A stretch of DNA of 64,000 nucleotides, from contig NZ_JAFFZW010000005.1 in NCBI RefSeq assembly GCF_017826695.1, forward strand, positions 248,001-312,000, read 5' to 3'. Made by a program: the position numbers and the translations under genes. The DNA is from Pseudomonas alliivorans. Lineage in GTDB: Bacteria > Pseudomonadota > Gammaproteobacteria > Pseudomonadales > Pseudomonadaceae. This document shows positions 48,288-57,052 of this stretch, one piece after another (positions within the stretch are counted from its first letter, which is position 1; each line of letters starts with the position of its first letter). A model generated the notes under the pieces. It was not told the DNA's origin, searched no databases, and worked only from the letters and a program-made list of their open reading frames with translations.

Positions 48288-50417
48288 ATGGAACGCGCGC
48301 AATTCGGGCCAGCCGATGGCTCCTCAGTGTTACTGGTTGTAGATGACTATCCGGAAAACCTGGTCACGATGTGCGCTGTCCTGCAAAGGACGGACTGGCA
48401 TATCGTCACCGCCAGTTCAGGCATCGAGGCCCTCACCATTCTGCTGGAGCAGGAGGTGGATCTGGTGCTGCTGGACGTGCAGATGCCAGGCATGGACGGC
48501 TTCGAGGTGGCCCGTCTGATGCGGGGCAGCCAGCGTACCCGTCTCACGCCCATCATCTTTCTCACCGCCAACGAGCAGAGCAAGGATGCGGTTCAGAAGG
48601 GGTATGCCAGCGGCGCGACGGATTACCTGTTCAAGCCCTTCGACCCGAACATACTCAAGCCCAAGGTTCAGACCCTGTTGGAGCAGCAGCGCAACCGTCG
48701 TGCACTGCAGGCTTTGTCGCAGGAACTGGAGTCGGCCCGAGCGTTCAATGCCTCGGTGCTGGCCAATGTGGCTGAAGGCATTCTGGTCGTGGATGAACAA
48801 GGCATTATCAGCTTCGCCAACCCCGCCATCTGTTTTCTGCTGAGCGCCACCGTCGAACAACTGTGTGGCACTCGGCTGCTGGATTACATTCAGGAGCCAC
48901 AGGTCGCAGGCTGGCTGGATTCGGGTTTCTACAAGCACTATCGACGTGCCGATACCTATCGTGTGCATGACGCGATCCTGAGGACGACCGAGGGGCGTCA
49001 GTTGCCGGTCGCGCTGTCCTGCGCGGCGTTGCCTGCCGAGCAGAAAGCCATGGTCCTGACCGTTCTCGACATGTCAGTGGTGCGTGACCTGTATCAGCAA
49101 TTGGAAAAGCAGGCCGTCACCGATGCCCTGACCGGGCTGCTCAATCGACGCGGTTTCTATCAGGCTGTCGAGGGCATGCTCGGGCGCAACGATCAGGTCG
49201 GCAAGTACCTCGTGGTGCTGTACATGGACCTCGACGGCTTCAAGCAGATCAATGACGCGCTGGGCCATGACGCGGGTGATGAGATTCTGCTCTGGGTGGC
49301 GGACCAACTCAAAGAAAGCATGCGGCCCTACGATGTTCTGGCGCGTATCGGTGGTGACGAGTTCACGGTGGTCATCGACGGGCTCGACTACCCCGAACAG
49401 GCAGCCAAAATCGCGGAAAAGCTGATCGAACGTGTCTCGGGTCGTCGGCATATCGACGGTGTTGAGATCAGCATGGGCGCCAGCGTCGGGATTGCCACCT
49501 ATCCCGATTGCGGGGCCAACCTGGACGGATTGCTGCGCGCTGCGGATATCGCCATGTACGAGGCCAAACGGGCAGGGCGACAGCAGTACCGGTTCTATGA
49601 CCAGAACATGAACGGCCGTGCCCGTTCGCGACTGATGCTGGAAGAAAGTGTGCGCACGGCCATCGACGGCAAGGATTTCTCGGTTGTCTATCAGCCTCAG
49701 ATCCATGTGGCGGACGGCCGACTGCGCGGGTTCGAGGCGCTGTTGCGCTGGCAGCACCCTGCGGTGGGGGATGTCCCTCCGGCCTTGTTCATTCCGTTGC
49801 TGGAAGAAACCCGGCTGATCAACAAGCTGGGCAGCTGGATCTTCGATCAGGGCGCGGAGCAGCGGCAAGTCTGGAACGGCGTGTTTTCGTCCGATGTCGT
49901 ACTGAGCGTCTGTGTCAGCCCCACGCAGTTCTGCATGCCTAATCTGGTGTCGGAACTCAAGCGCGCCATGGATCGGTTCGGCCTCAGGCCGGGTCAGCTG
50001 GAGGTCGAAATCACCGAAAGCTCGCTGGTGCACAACCTCTCACACAGCCACAAGCAGTTGGCCGAGTTGCATGACATCGGGGTACGGATCGCGCTGGACG
50101 ACTTCGGTGTCGGCGAGTGCTCGTTGTCGCATCTGCGCAATCTGCAGTTGGACACGCTGAAGCTGGACCGGCATTTCGTGGCCAATATTCTGGGCTCGCC
50201 GCGAGAGGCTGCGATGGCGCGCAGCATCATTGATCTGGCCCGCAACCTCGACATGCTGATCATTGCCGAGGGCGTCGAGACCCAGGAGCAGTACCAGTGG
50301 CTGGCCGACAGCGGCTGCCAGGCCGTACAGGGGTTTTTCATCGCCCATCCGATGCTGGCGGAGGAAACGCTGCACTTCCCGGCACAGTTTGAGGTGCCAG
50401 GCTTGAAACGGGGCTGA
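48288..50417 (+). CDS. REC-PAS-GGDEF-EAL dual cyclic-di-GMP enzyme
   Basis: A 709-residue soluble signalling protein. Order: receiver (about 12-130, phospho-acceptor D63 in LLLDVQMPG), short coiled coil, PAS domain (about 155-270), GGDEF (about 280-440, intact GGDEF at 355-359) and EAL (about 455-700, E483-A-L in GFEALLRW; DDFGVGECS and AEGVETQEQ also present). Both catalytic signatures look intact, so it may make or break c-di-GMP depending on receiver phosphorylation. No kinase gene is adjacent, so the phosphodonor is unknown. It is followed after 42 bases by a YgjP-like gene. Confidence 0.92.
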   Translation: MERAQFGPADGSSVLLVVDDYPENLVTMCAVLQRTDWHIVTASSGIEALTILLEQEVDLVLLDVQMPGMDGFEVARLMRGSQRTRLTPIIFLTANEQSKDAVQKGYASGATDYLFKPFDPNILKPKVQTLLEQQRNRRALQALSQELESARAFNASVLANVAEGILVVDEQGIISFANPAICFLLSATVEQLCGTRLLDYIQEPQVAGWLDSGFYKHYRRADTYRVHDAILRTTEGRQLPVALSCAALPAEQKAMVLTVLDMSVVRDLYQQLEKQAVTDALTGLLNRRGFYQAVEGMLGRNDQVGKYLVVLYMDLDGFKQINDALGHDAGDEILLWVADQLKESMRPYDVLARIGGDEFTVVIDGLDYPEQAAKIAEKLIERVSGRRHIDGVEISMGASVGIATYPDCGANLDGLLRAADIAMYEAKRAGRQQYRFYDQNMNGRARSRLMLEESVRTAIDGKDFSVVYQPQIHVADGRLRGFEALLRWQHPAVGDVPPALFIPLLEETRLINKLGSWIFDQGAEQRQVWNGVFSSDVVLSVCVSPTQFCMPNLVSELKRAMDRFGLRPGQLEVEITESSLVHNLSHSHKQLAELHDIGVRIALDDFGVGECSLSHLRNLQLDTLKLDRHFVANILGSPREAAMARSIIDLARNLDMLIIAEGVETQEQYQWLADSGCQAVQGFFIAHPMLAEETLHFPAQFEVPGLKRG

Positions 50418-50459
50418 GTGCGGTAGACTGGCGTCTTTTCAAGCCTGTGCCCCGACGTC

Positions 50460-50981
50460 ATGACCAGCCACGCTCCACTCAAATACCTGCAGGCCTACCC
50501 TCAGGCGCTGCAGGATCAGGTGCATCAACTGATCGCGCAGGGTCGGCTTGCCGACTACCTGCAGCAACGCTACCCGGCGCGTCATCAGGTGCAGAGTGAC
50601 AAGGCCCTGTATGCCTATGCGCTGGCGTTGAAGCAGGATCATCTGCGCAATGCGCCCAGTATCGACAAGGTTCTATTCGATAATCGTCTGGACCTGACCC
50701 ATCGTGCGCTTGGCTTGCATACTAAAATTTCAAGAGTGCAGGGCGGCAAGCTCAAGGCCAAGAACGAGATTCGCGTGGCGTCGCTGTTCAAGGACGCGCC
50801 GCCGGAATTTCTGCAAATGATCGTGGTGCATGAGCTGGCGCACTTTCGTGAGTCGGACCATAACAAGGCGTTCTACAAACTGTGTGAACACATGCTGCCC
50901 GCTTACCACCAGCTGGAATTCGACTTGCGCGTTTACCTGACGTACCGCGACCTGCAATCCGCCTCTGGATCGATCACCTGA
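50460..50981 (+). CDS. YgjP-like M48-type metallopeptidase domain protein
   Basis: A 173-residue soluble protein with a zinc HExxH motif, H124-E-L-A-H128 in VVHELAHFRESDHNKAFY, characteristic of the DUF45/YgjP group, often annotated M48 metallopeptidase. H134 in ESDH is a candidate third zinc ligand. No membrane segments or signal peptide. Substrate unknown. The gene is 42 bases after the GGDEF-EAL gene and 23 bases before a small winged-helix gene. Confidence 0.85.
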   Translation: MTSHAPLKYLQAYPQALQDQVHQLIAQGRLADYLQQRYPARHQVQSDKALYAYALALKQDHLRNAPSIDKVLFDNRLDLTHRALGLHTKISRVQGGKLKAKNEIRVASLFKDAPPEFLQMIVVHELAHFRESDHNKAFYKLCEHMLPAYHQLEFDLRVYLTYRDLQSASGSIT

Positions 50982-51004
50982 ACAACGCATTGAAGGATAC
51001 GACG

Positions 51005-51301
51005 ATGGAGGTCAGCAAGACCAAAAGCAGTTTCTACCGCCGCCTTTACGTGGCGTACCTGATCGACTGTCAGCTCGCCAGCAGCGTCCCGGAACTGGAA
51101 AAAGTGACTGGCATGCCACGCCGCACCGCACAGGACACCATCGCCGCACTGGCTGATCTGGACATCCAGTGCGAGTTTGAACAACAGGACGGCGCCCGCA
51201 ACCATGCCGGGCGATACCGCATCATCGACTGGGGCGCCATCGATCGCGACTGGATCACTCATCACCTGACCACGATCAAGGCGGTGTTGGGTTATCCGTG
51301 A
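51005..51301 (+). CDS. Small winged-helix DNA-binding protein
   Basis: A 98-residue protein whose centre, VPELEKVTGMPRRTAQDTIAAL, reads as a helix-turn-helix followed by a wing (CEFEQQDGARNHAGRYRI). ATG at 51005 with AAGGATA upstream is preferred to a TTG five codons earlier. It probably shares a transcript with the YgjP-like gene. Target unknown; a transcription regulator or nucleoid-type protein is possible. Confidence 0.75.
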   Translation: MEVSKTKSSFYRRLYVAYLIDCQLASSVPELEKVTGMPRRTAQDTIAALADLDIQCEFEQQDGARNHAGRYRIIDWGAIDRDWITHHLTTIKAVLGYP

Positions 51302-51402
51302 CGAAGCGTGCGTTCGCCGCGCTGCGGGTGGCTCGATCTACGGATATGGATTCTGAGATTCCGCCGCATAGCCAGTATTGACGCTGATGCAGATCGGCTG
51401 CC

Positions 51403-51861
51403 TCACTCCAGATCCCGACGCATGCCGATGTGGGGGATGTCGTCTTCCAAATAGACCTCGCCCACCGGATTGAAGCCATAACGGCTGTAGTAGCCCTGCA
51501 GGTGCGCCTGTGCTGACAGGTAGATGGGCTGGTCTGGCCATTTGCGTTCGGCGTGTTCCAGTGCCTGGACCATCAGCTCATGGCCGATGCCCTTGCTGCG
51601 AATCGAGGGTGCCGTGACCACGCGGCCGATGGTCACGTCGCCGCCTTGCTGGATAGGGTCGAGCAGGCGCAGGTACGCGACCAGTTGATCTTCCTGCCAC
51701 GCCATCAGGTGGCAGGTGTCGCCTGTAAGGTCCTGTCCGTCGACGTCCAGGTACACACATTGCTGTTCCACCACGAACACCTCGGCGCGCAGTTTCAGCA
51801 CGGCATAAAGCTGTTGGATGTTCAGCTCGGTGTGGTGTTTGCAGATCCATTTGATAGACAT
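51403..51861 (-). CDS. ElaA-family GNAT acetyltransferase
   Basis: A 152-residue GNAT enzyme. The acetyl-CoA loop is VVTAPSIRSKGIGHELM, and LRAEVFVVEQQCVYLDVDGQDL near the N-terminus is typical of ElaA. The C-terminal YYSRYGFNPVGEVYLEDDIPHIGM also matches. Substrate not known. It converges with the winged-helix gene and has no clear operon partner. Confidence 0.9.
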   Translation of the reverse strand: MSIKWICKHHTELNIQQLYAVLKLRAEVFVVEQQCVYLDVDGQDLTGDTCHLMAWQEDQLVAYLRLLDPIQQGGDVTIGRVVTAPSIRSKGIGHELMVQALEHAERKWPDQPIYLSAQAHLQGYYSRYGFNPVGEVYLEDDIPHIGMRRDLE

Positions 51862-51985
51862 GTTGCCGACTCGCAGAGAAACCAGAAGCGAAGTCTAAAC
51901 GCATCTGGCGTCATTCCCAATAAACGCTGGCAGATGGGCGAACAAGCGCGCGCGTTCGCGACCTGCCGTTCAAGCCTGCTGCCGG

Positions 51986-53182
51986 TTACCTGGCCTGATC
52001 GTTTGCGTAATCCGGCAATTTCACTTTTTCGGAGTCACGAAGAAATAGCCGTGAAAAAATCTTTCTCACTGAAGGTCTGCCCGCCAGCCGCATGGCACCA
52101 CGCAGCAGCGCCAGTCCTCTGCGGGTGTGGGGCCAGAGCATGCGCGGGACGGCTTTCGGCAGGCCTTGTCCTTCCTTCACGAATGGTCGCATCACGCGGT
52201 CATAGGCTGCCAACGCAGCGGAAAGATCGTCTGTTTTCGACAGCTCACCCGCCAGCACATACCCTCCGACCACCGCCAGCGTCGTGCCGATGCCGGAAAG
52301 CGGCGTGGCGCACCATGCCGCGTCGCCCGTCAGAACGACGCGGCCGTTGGACCAGCGGTCCATCCTGACCTGACGCAGCACATCGAAGTAGAAGTCATCG
52401 GTTTTGAACATCCCGTCCAGAATGCGCGGAAAATGCCAGCCCGCATTGGCAAACTTCTCGGCCAGAAACTGCTTCTGGCGTTCTTGGCTCCACAGGTTTT
52501 CGCCTTCCGGTTTCTTCTGCATGCCCATGTAGACATGGACCCTGTTTCCCCGACCTGGCTTCAACGTCGCGCCGATGCCGCCGAGCGTGTTGTATTGCCG
52601 GGCAAACTCACCATCCTGTTCCGTTTTGGCAATGCCGAAGTAGGCGATGGTGATGTCCATCCAGCGGGGCGTGCTCTCTCCCGGGAACATCTTTTCGCGG
52701 GTGGGCGAGCCGACGCCTTCGGCAACGATCACCAGGTCGTAGCGTTCCTGCATGCCGCTGGCGAAGTTGACGGTTACGCCGGACGCGTCCTGTTCGAGCG
52801 TTTCAATGCGCTCGCCAAAACGATAGGTGGCGCGGGTGCTGGCAGGTACATAAATCATATGCGCGATGTCGCCGCGCATGATTTCCAGTTCAGCCGTCGG
52901 ACCATCGCCGATGTCTTCGACGGCAAAGCGGGCAATGACGTTGTCCTGCTCATCGACCCAGTCAGTGCCTGCTTCGCCAGTATTGAGGGCGAGCGCCGCT
53001 TGCTCCAGATTCATGCGGCGCAGAACCTCTCGGCCTGCGCCGCGTACGTCCACGTTCTGGCCGCCATCACGAAAGGCGGGCGCCTTTTCGATGACGGTCA
53101 CATCAAAGCCGTTACGCGAGAGCCACCAGGCGGTGGTGTTGCCTGCGACGCTTGCGCCGCTGATAAGAATTCGTTTGGGCAT
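51986..53182 (-). CDS. FAD-dependent monooxygenase (TetX/PHBH-like)
   Basis: Class A flavoprotein monooxygenase of 398 residues. FAD-binding motif ISGASVAGNTTAWWLSRNG at residues 5-23 (a G-x-S-x-x-G variant), the DG-type motif DLVIVAEGVGSPTR in the middle, and GDAAWCATPLSGIG near the C-terminus for the FAD pyrophosphate. Such enzymes hydroxylate aromatics or antibiotics; substrate unknown. ATG at 53182 has AGGAG eight bases upstream. It follows a MarR gene after a 74-base gap with two palindromes, so the MarR protein is its likely regulator. Confidence 0.88.
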   Translation of the reverse strand: MPKRILISGASVAGNTTAWWLSRNGFDVTVIEKAPAFRDGGQNVDVRGAGREVLRRMNLEQAALALNTGEAGTDWVDEQDNVIARFAVEDIGDGPTAELEIMRGDIAHMIYVPASTRATYRFGERIETLEQDASGVTVNFASGMQERYDLVIVAEGVGSPTREKMFPGESTPRWMDITIAYFGIAKTEQDGEFARQYNTLGGIGATLKPGRGNRVHVYMGMQKKPEGENLWSQERQKQFLAEKFANAGWHFPRILDGMFKTDDFYFDVLRQVRMDRWSNGRVVLTGDAAWCATPLSGIGTTLAVVGGYVLAGELSKTDDLSAALAAYDRVMRPFVKEGQGLPKAVPRMLWPHTRRGLALLRGAMRLAGRPSVRKIFSRLFLRDSEKVKLPDYANDQAR

Positions 53183-53209
53183 GAGAATGACTCCTAATGC
53201 CCGCACTTA

Positions 53210-53244
53210 ATATCACGCATGATATAAAGTCAATCACTTGTGAT
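53210..53244. promoter_or_regulatory. Tandem palindromic operators between marR-type gene and monooxygenase
   Basis: Two palindromes lie directly upstream of the monooxygenase start: ATATCA-CGCA-TGATAT at 53210-53225 and ATCAC-TT-GTGAT at 53233-53244. Both share the ATCAC/TGAT half-site, which is the size and symmetry expected of a MarR dimer site. Confidence 0.65.
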
Positions 53245-53256
53245 ATATGTTGCCCG

Positions 53257-53700
53257 TTATTCGAGATTGCCGATGAAGCGATGAAGCAGCGTTACGAGCG
53301 CTGTGGCCTCTTCAGGCGTAAATCCGTCAACACCGCGTGCATTGGTGTCCAGCAGGACCTGCTTGCCCACGGCCGCGATCTGTTTTCCTTGCTCTGTGAT
53401 GCTGACCGTCGATGCCCGGCGATCCTCTGGCAGGGGCGCGCGCTCGACAAATCCTGCAGCCTCCAGCTTGTCCAGAATCGCCACCATGGCAGGCTGCTTG
53501 ATGGCAGAGGCATGCACCAGATCGCGTTGAAGCATCGGGCCTCGCCATGACAGCCAGAGCAGGGGCCCCAGCAACGCCAGCGAGATGCCGTGAGGCCTGA
53601 GTGCGGCCTCGACGGCCCGGTTGAAAACGCGTTCAGCATGGTTGGCCAGATAGCCCGGAGCGACTGCGGCTTCGGGGTGGATATTTTCATCATTTCGCAT
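53257..53700 (-). CDS. MarR-family transcriptional regulator
   Basis: A 147-residue winged-helix regulator. The recognition part is LQRDLVHASAIKQPAMVAILDKLEAAG and the wing contains LPEDRRASTVSITEQGK, both typical of MarR. The frame is open far upstream, but ATG at 53700 gives family length. It precedes the monooxygenase gene on the same strand, with two palindromes in between. Likely a ligand-released repressor of the monooxygenase. Confidence 0.9.
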   Translation of the reverse strand: MRNDENIHPEAAVAPGYLANHAERVFNRAVEAALRPHGISLALLGPLLWLSWRGPMLQRDLVHASAIKQPAMVAILDKLEAAGFVERAPLPEDRRASTVSITEQGKQIAAVGKQVLLDTNARGVDGFTPEEATALVTLLHRFIGNLE

Positions 53701-54021
53701 GGGCGTACTTTTCGGAAATCGGAAACGCTTCGTCAGCTCTTGATCCGCGCTCGCGCAGGTCAAACAGCCCCGGTGTTCAAGGCTTGAAACTGTATACAGG
53801 GAGGCAATCCTATCGTGCTGGTGGGCATCGCAACAGCGGCCAGCCCGATCGTCTGCAAACGAGCCGATCCTGCGCCGCGACGAAGCAGGCATTGCTGCCT
53901 GTTTTTGACTTGTTTTATAGCGGTTTTGGGTCTTCACTCAGGGTCAGAGTCATCCTTATGAAGGGTGGACTCGCCGTTGTCAGATATCGACCCGGCAAGC
54001 TGTCCTTCCAGGAATCAAAGC
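53701..54021. other. 321-base divergent region, MarR gene and solute-binding protein
   Basis: No coding sequence is supported. A perfect 10-base palindrome CTGTATACAG lies at 53790-53799, 90 bases from the MarR start, and resembles GntR-type operators more than a LexA box, which needs a longer spacer. Otherwise only presumed promoters. Confidence 0.45.
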
Positions 54022-54777
54022 ATGCCGTACCTGCTTCGAGTGTTGGGGTTGCTGGTGATGTTGGCGATGGCATCCGCCAATGCCGGTGAAAGGCTGCGCA
54101 TCGTTGCTGACCCTTGGCCGCCGTTCACCGACGCTCTGCTGCAAAACGGCGGGCTTGCGACCGACATTGTCAGCACCGCGCTCAAGCGTGCCGGCTACAC
54201 GGTCGAGTATCAGCAGGCGCCATGGGCCAGAGCCCTGCTGGGCGTGAGCGAGGGGCGTCATGATGTGCTGGTGAATGCCTGGTTCAGCGAAGACAGAACG
54301 CTGATCGGGCAGTTTTCCCAGCCTTATCTGGTCAACCGCATACGCCTGCTCAAGCGAAAAGACTCGCCCATAACGCTCCTGAATCATCAGCAACTGCACG
54401 CCTACCTGATCGCGATCGTGCGCGGCTATGCCTACTCGCCTGAATTCGACAACGACCCGCTGTTGCAAAAGGTGCCGGTGCAGAATTTCTCCACGGCAAT
54501 CCGCATGCTGGCGGCCGAGCGCGTGGACCTGGCGATCGAAGACGAATACGTGGCCCGCTACAGCCTGTCGCTGGAGGCGGAGGAAGTACGTGACCGGGTG
54601 GAATTTCTGCCCGGCTCAGTGAGCGAGAACGGCCTGCATATTCTGGTCAGTCTGAAGCACCCGAAGCATGCCGAGATTGTCGCGGACTTCGACCGGGAAA
54701 TTGCCGCCATGAAAGCCGACGGCAGTTACGACGAGCTGTTCATACGGCATGGTCTGGGACAGCCTGCGGCGCTTTGA
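54022..54777 (+). CDS. Periplasmic solute-binding protein (amino-acid type)
   Basis: A 251-residue protein with a signal peptide (about 1-21, ending SANA) and a bacterial solute-binding family 3 fold: LRIVADPWPPFTD, then GLATDIVSTALKRAGY, and LAAERVDLAIEDEYVARY. It lacks any adjacent ABC permease or ATPase gene, so it is an orphan, as many such proteins in pseudomonads. Its 3' end overlaps the 3' end of the opposing FUSC gene by 38 bases. ATG at 54022 follows AGGA. Confidence 0.85.
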   Translation: MPYLLRVLGLLVMLAMASANAGERLRIVADPWPPFTDALLQNGGLATDIVSTALKRAGYTVEYQQAPWARALLGVSEGRHDVLVNAWFSEDRTLIGQFSQPYLVNRIRLLKRKDSPITLLNHQQLHAYLIAIVRGYAYSPEFDNDPLLQKVPVQNFSTAIRMLAAERVDLAIEDEYVARYSLSLEAEEVRDRVEFLPGSVSENGLHILVSLKHPKHAEIVADFDREIAAMKADGSYDELFIRHGLGQPAAL

Positions 54778-56938
54778 TCAAATGAGCGGCGAGGGTGCGC
54801 AGAGGTGCCAGCTGGCGGCAGATCAGCGCGAGCTGTGTCTGCACCAGTCGCTGGCTTTCATCCATCTCTTCCGGAATCTGCTCAAGCTGCCCGGCCAGTG
54901 CCTCTTCTTCATCACTCTGCACGGCAACACTTTGTTTCTCGGCGAGACCGCGGGCAATTTCGTCGATGCTGGCGGCCAGTCTGGCGCCTGCGCCGTCGAT
55001 GAGGTACTCGTGAACATCGCCGGGTAGCTGCGTGTCACGGTGCGCGCCCAGGCCGGACAGATAGCTCAGCAGCGTATGCGACAGCACCAGAAAACGGAAT
55101 CCGACGTCGGCTTCCTTGCGGAAGTGTCCTGGCTCCATCAGCATGTTGGCCAGCGTCGTCGACAGCGCCGCATCGGCGTTATGTGCATTGCGTCGGGCCA
55201 GCCGATACGCCAGATCGTCGCTCTTGCCCTTGGCGTATTGCTGCATGATCTGACGCAGATAGATGCTGTTGCAGGTCAGGGTATTGGCCAGCACCTTGTT
55301 CAGGCGTCGACCCTGCCAGTCAGGCAGGAACAGGAACACCGCAAGCCCTGCGATCAGGCTGCCCAGCAGCGTATCGAACAGGCGTGGCAGGAACAGCCCG
55401 TAGCCATCGCCCACCTGATTGAAACAGAACAGCACCATGACCGTGATCGCAGCCGTCGACAGCGTGTAGCGCGTGGTCCGGTTGACGAAGAACACCACGC
55501 CGGCCAGCACTGCGCACATCGATTGCAGAATCGGGCTGGTGACCAGATCGAACAACACCCAACCGACGGTCAGACCGATGGCGGTGCCGATGATCCGCTG
55601 CCCGAGTTTGCGCCGGGTCGCGCCGTAGCTTGGCTGGCAGACGAAGACCGTGGTCAGAATGATCCAGTAGCCCTGCGAAGGATGAATCAGGTGCACCATC
55701 GCGTAACCGATCGTCAGGGCCAGCGGCAGACGCAGCGCGTGACGAAACAGCAGGGAAGTGGGCGTCATCTGCAGGCGCAAGCGTGTCCACACGTCCTTGA
55801 GGTTGCGCGGCGAGCGGTCCAGCAGGCTGCTGTCGGTGGCGTCGGCTAACGCATCCGGGTTGCTGGCGTCGCTGATCAACCGGTCCAGAGTGGTGAGGTT
55901 GGCGGCCAGGGCGCGCAACGAACGCAACAGCCCGCGCCAGGCCGGGTTGCTCTGGATGCGCAGGTGTTCGAGCGAGGCATGCAGGTCTTCCATGGCCTCG
56001 GCAAAGTTGGGGTCATAGACGAACGGCTGACGTAACTGGATGGATTCGGACAACGCCTCGCACGCACTGCCTTGCTGGCGCAGCAGACGCTGACAGCGGA
56101 ACAGCACGTCGCTGTGGAAAAACGCGTCAGTCAACGAGTTGTAGGGATAGTGCGATGAGCTGGCGCGCTCATGGATGTCCTGGGCGATGAAATACAGCTT
56201 CAGGTAGCGGCTGACTTTCGAGCCCGGCCGACCGCTGCCGACCCGATGCAGAATGATCTCCTTGGTCGCGTTGAGTGCGGCGACCACCTTGCCGTTCTGC
56301 TGCGCCAGTTCAAGACGCCGGGCTTCCACGTTCAGGGTACGGATGGGCTCGAACAGCGTCGATTTGAGCTTCAGGTACTGTCCCAGCTCGCGGAACAACC
56401 TGGCCAGCGCCTGCTGCACCGGTTGGTTGGAAAACAGCATCTGCCACAGCACTGACAGCAGGCCGTACCATGCGGCGCCGGCCACCAGCAGCATCGGTTC
56501 ATGCCAGAAATCCAGCACCTCTCCGCCGCGCTGGTCCACGCCTATCATGGTGTAGACCGACAGAATCAGCGTGCCGTAGGCAATCGCGCCGTAGCGCTCG
56601 CCCAGTGCGCCGAGCATGGTCAGGCAGAAACTGGCCAGCGCCAGCGAGCAGACGAACAGCCAAGGGTAGGGAAACAGTAATTCGACAGCGAGGGCGGCAA
56701 CACTGAAACACACCAGCGTCACGGCCAGCGCGTTGAGGCGGCCTTGCCAACTGTCGTCGGTCTCGGCCAGGGCGCTGGCGATAATCCCCAGGAACAGCGG
56801 GATCAGCAAAGCCATTTCGTTCTGATACCAGCACAGCGCCATGCTGCCGGTCAGGGCAATGAAGACTCGAACGCTATAACTGAATTTATCCAGCGCCCAC
56901 AAACGGCGGAAAGTATGACGAAGCGATTTCGATGCCAT
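54740..56938 (-). CDS. yccS: YccS/FUSC-family inner-membrane protein
   Basis: A 732-residue membrane protein of the fusaric-acid-resistance (FUSC) superfamily, YccS type. An N-terminal group of about six helices (20-170), a cytoplasmic region (180-390), a second helix group (about 395-520, HALRLPLALTIGYAMVHL and VFFVNRTTRYTLSTAAITVMV), and a cytoplasmic C-terminus. It has no partner membrane-fusion protein, unlike AaeB or MdtO systems. Transport substrate unknown. Its last 38 bases overlap the opposite solute-binding gene. Confidence 0.85.
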   Translation of the reverse strand: MASKSLRHTFRRLWALDKFSYSVRVFIALTGSMALCWYQNEMALLIPLFLGIIASALAETDDSWQGRLNALAVTLVCFSVAALAVELLFPYPWLFVCSLALASFCLTMLGALGERYGAIAYGTLILSVYTMIGVDQRGGEVLDFWHEPMLLVAGAAWYGLLSVLWQMLFSNQPVQQALARLFRELGQYLKLKSTLFEPIRTLNVEARRLELAQQNGKVVAALNATKEIILHRVGSGRPGSKVSRYLKLYFIAQDIHERASSSHYPYNSLTDAFFHSDVLFRCQRLLRQQGSACEALSESIQLRQPFVYDPNFAEAMEDLHASLEHLRIQSNPAWRGLLRSLRALAANLTTLDRLISDASNPDALADATDSSLLDRSPRNLKDVWTRLRLQMTPTSLLFRHALRLPLALTIGYAMVHLIHPSQGYWIILTTVFVCQPSYGATRRKLGQRIIGTAIGLTVGWVLFDLVTSPILQSMCAVLAGVVFFVNRTTRYTLSTAAITVMVLFCFNQVGDGYGLFLPRLFDTLLGSLIAGLAVFLFLPDWQGRRLNKVLANTLTCNSIYLRQIMQQYAKGKSDDLAYRLARRNAHNADAALSTTLANMLMEPGHFRKEADVGFRFLVLSHTLLSYLSGLGAHRDTQLPGDVHEYLIDGAGARLAASIDEIARGLAEKQSVAVQSDEEEALAGQLEQIPEEMDESQRLVQTQLALICRQLAPLRTLAAHLIKAPQAVPDHAV

Positions 56939-57052
56939 GAATAAGCTGACGGCCTTGTGCTCAATTAATCGATCCTGCAGGAGGATATGTACAGACCAAA
57001 CGGCTGGCTGTACATCCGGCTCGCAAAATTTATACCGGCATTCAGTGTTGCG

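Noticed and set aside
53790..53799. CTGTATACAG as a LexA box
   Set aside because: A LexA site needs CTG and CAG separated by ten bases; here only four lie between. Kept only as an unassigned palindrome.
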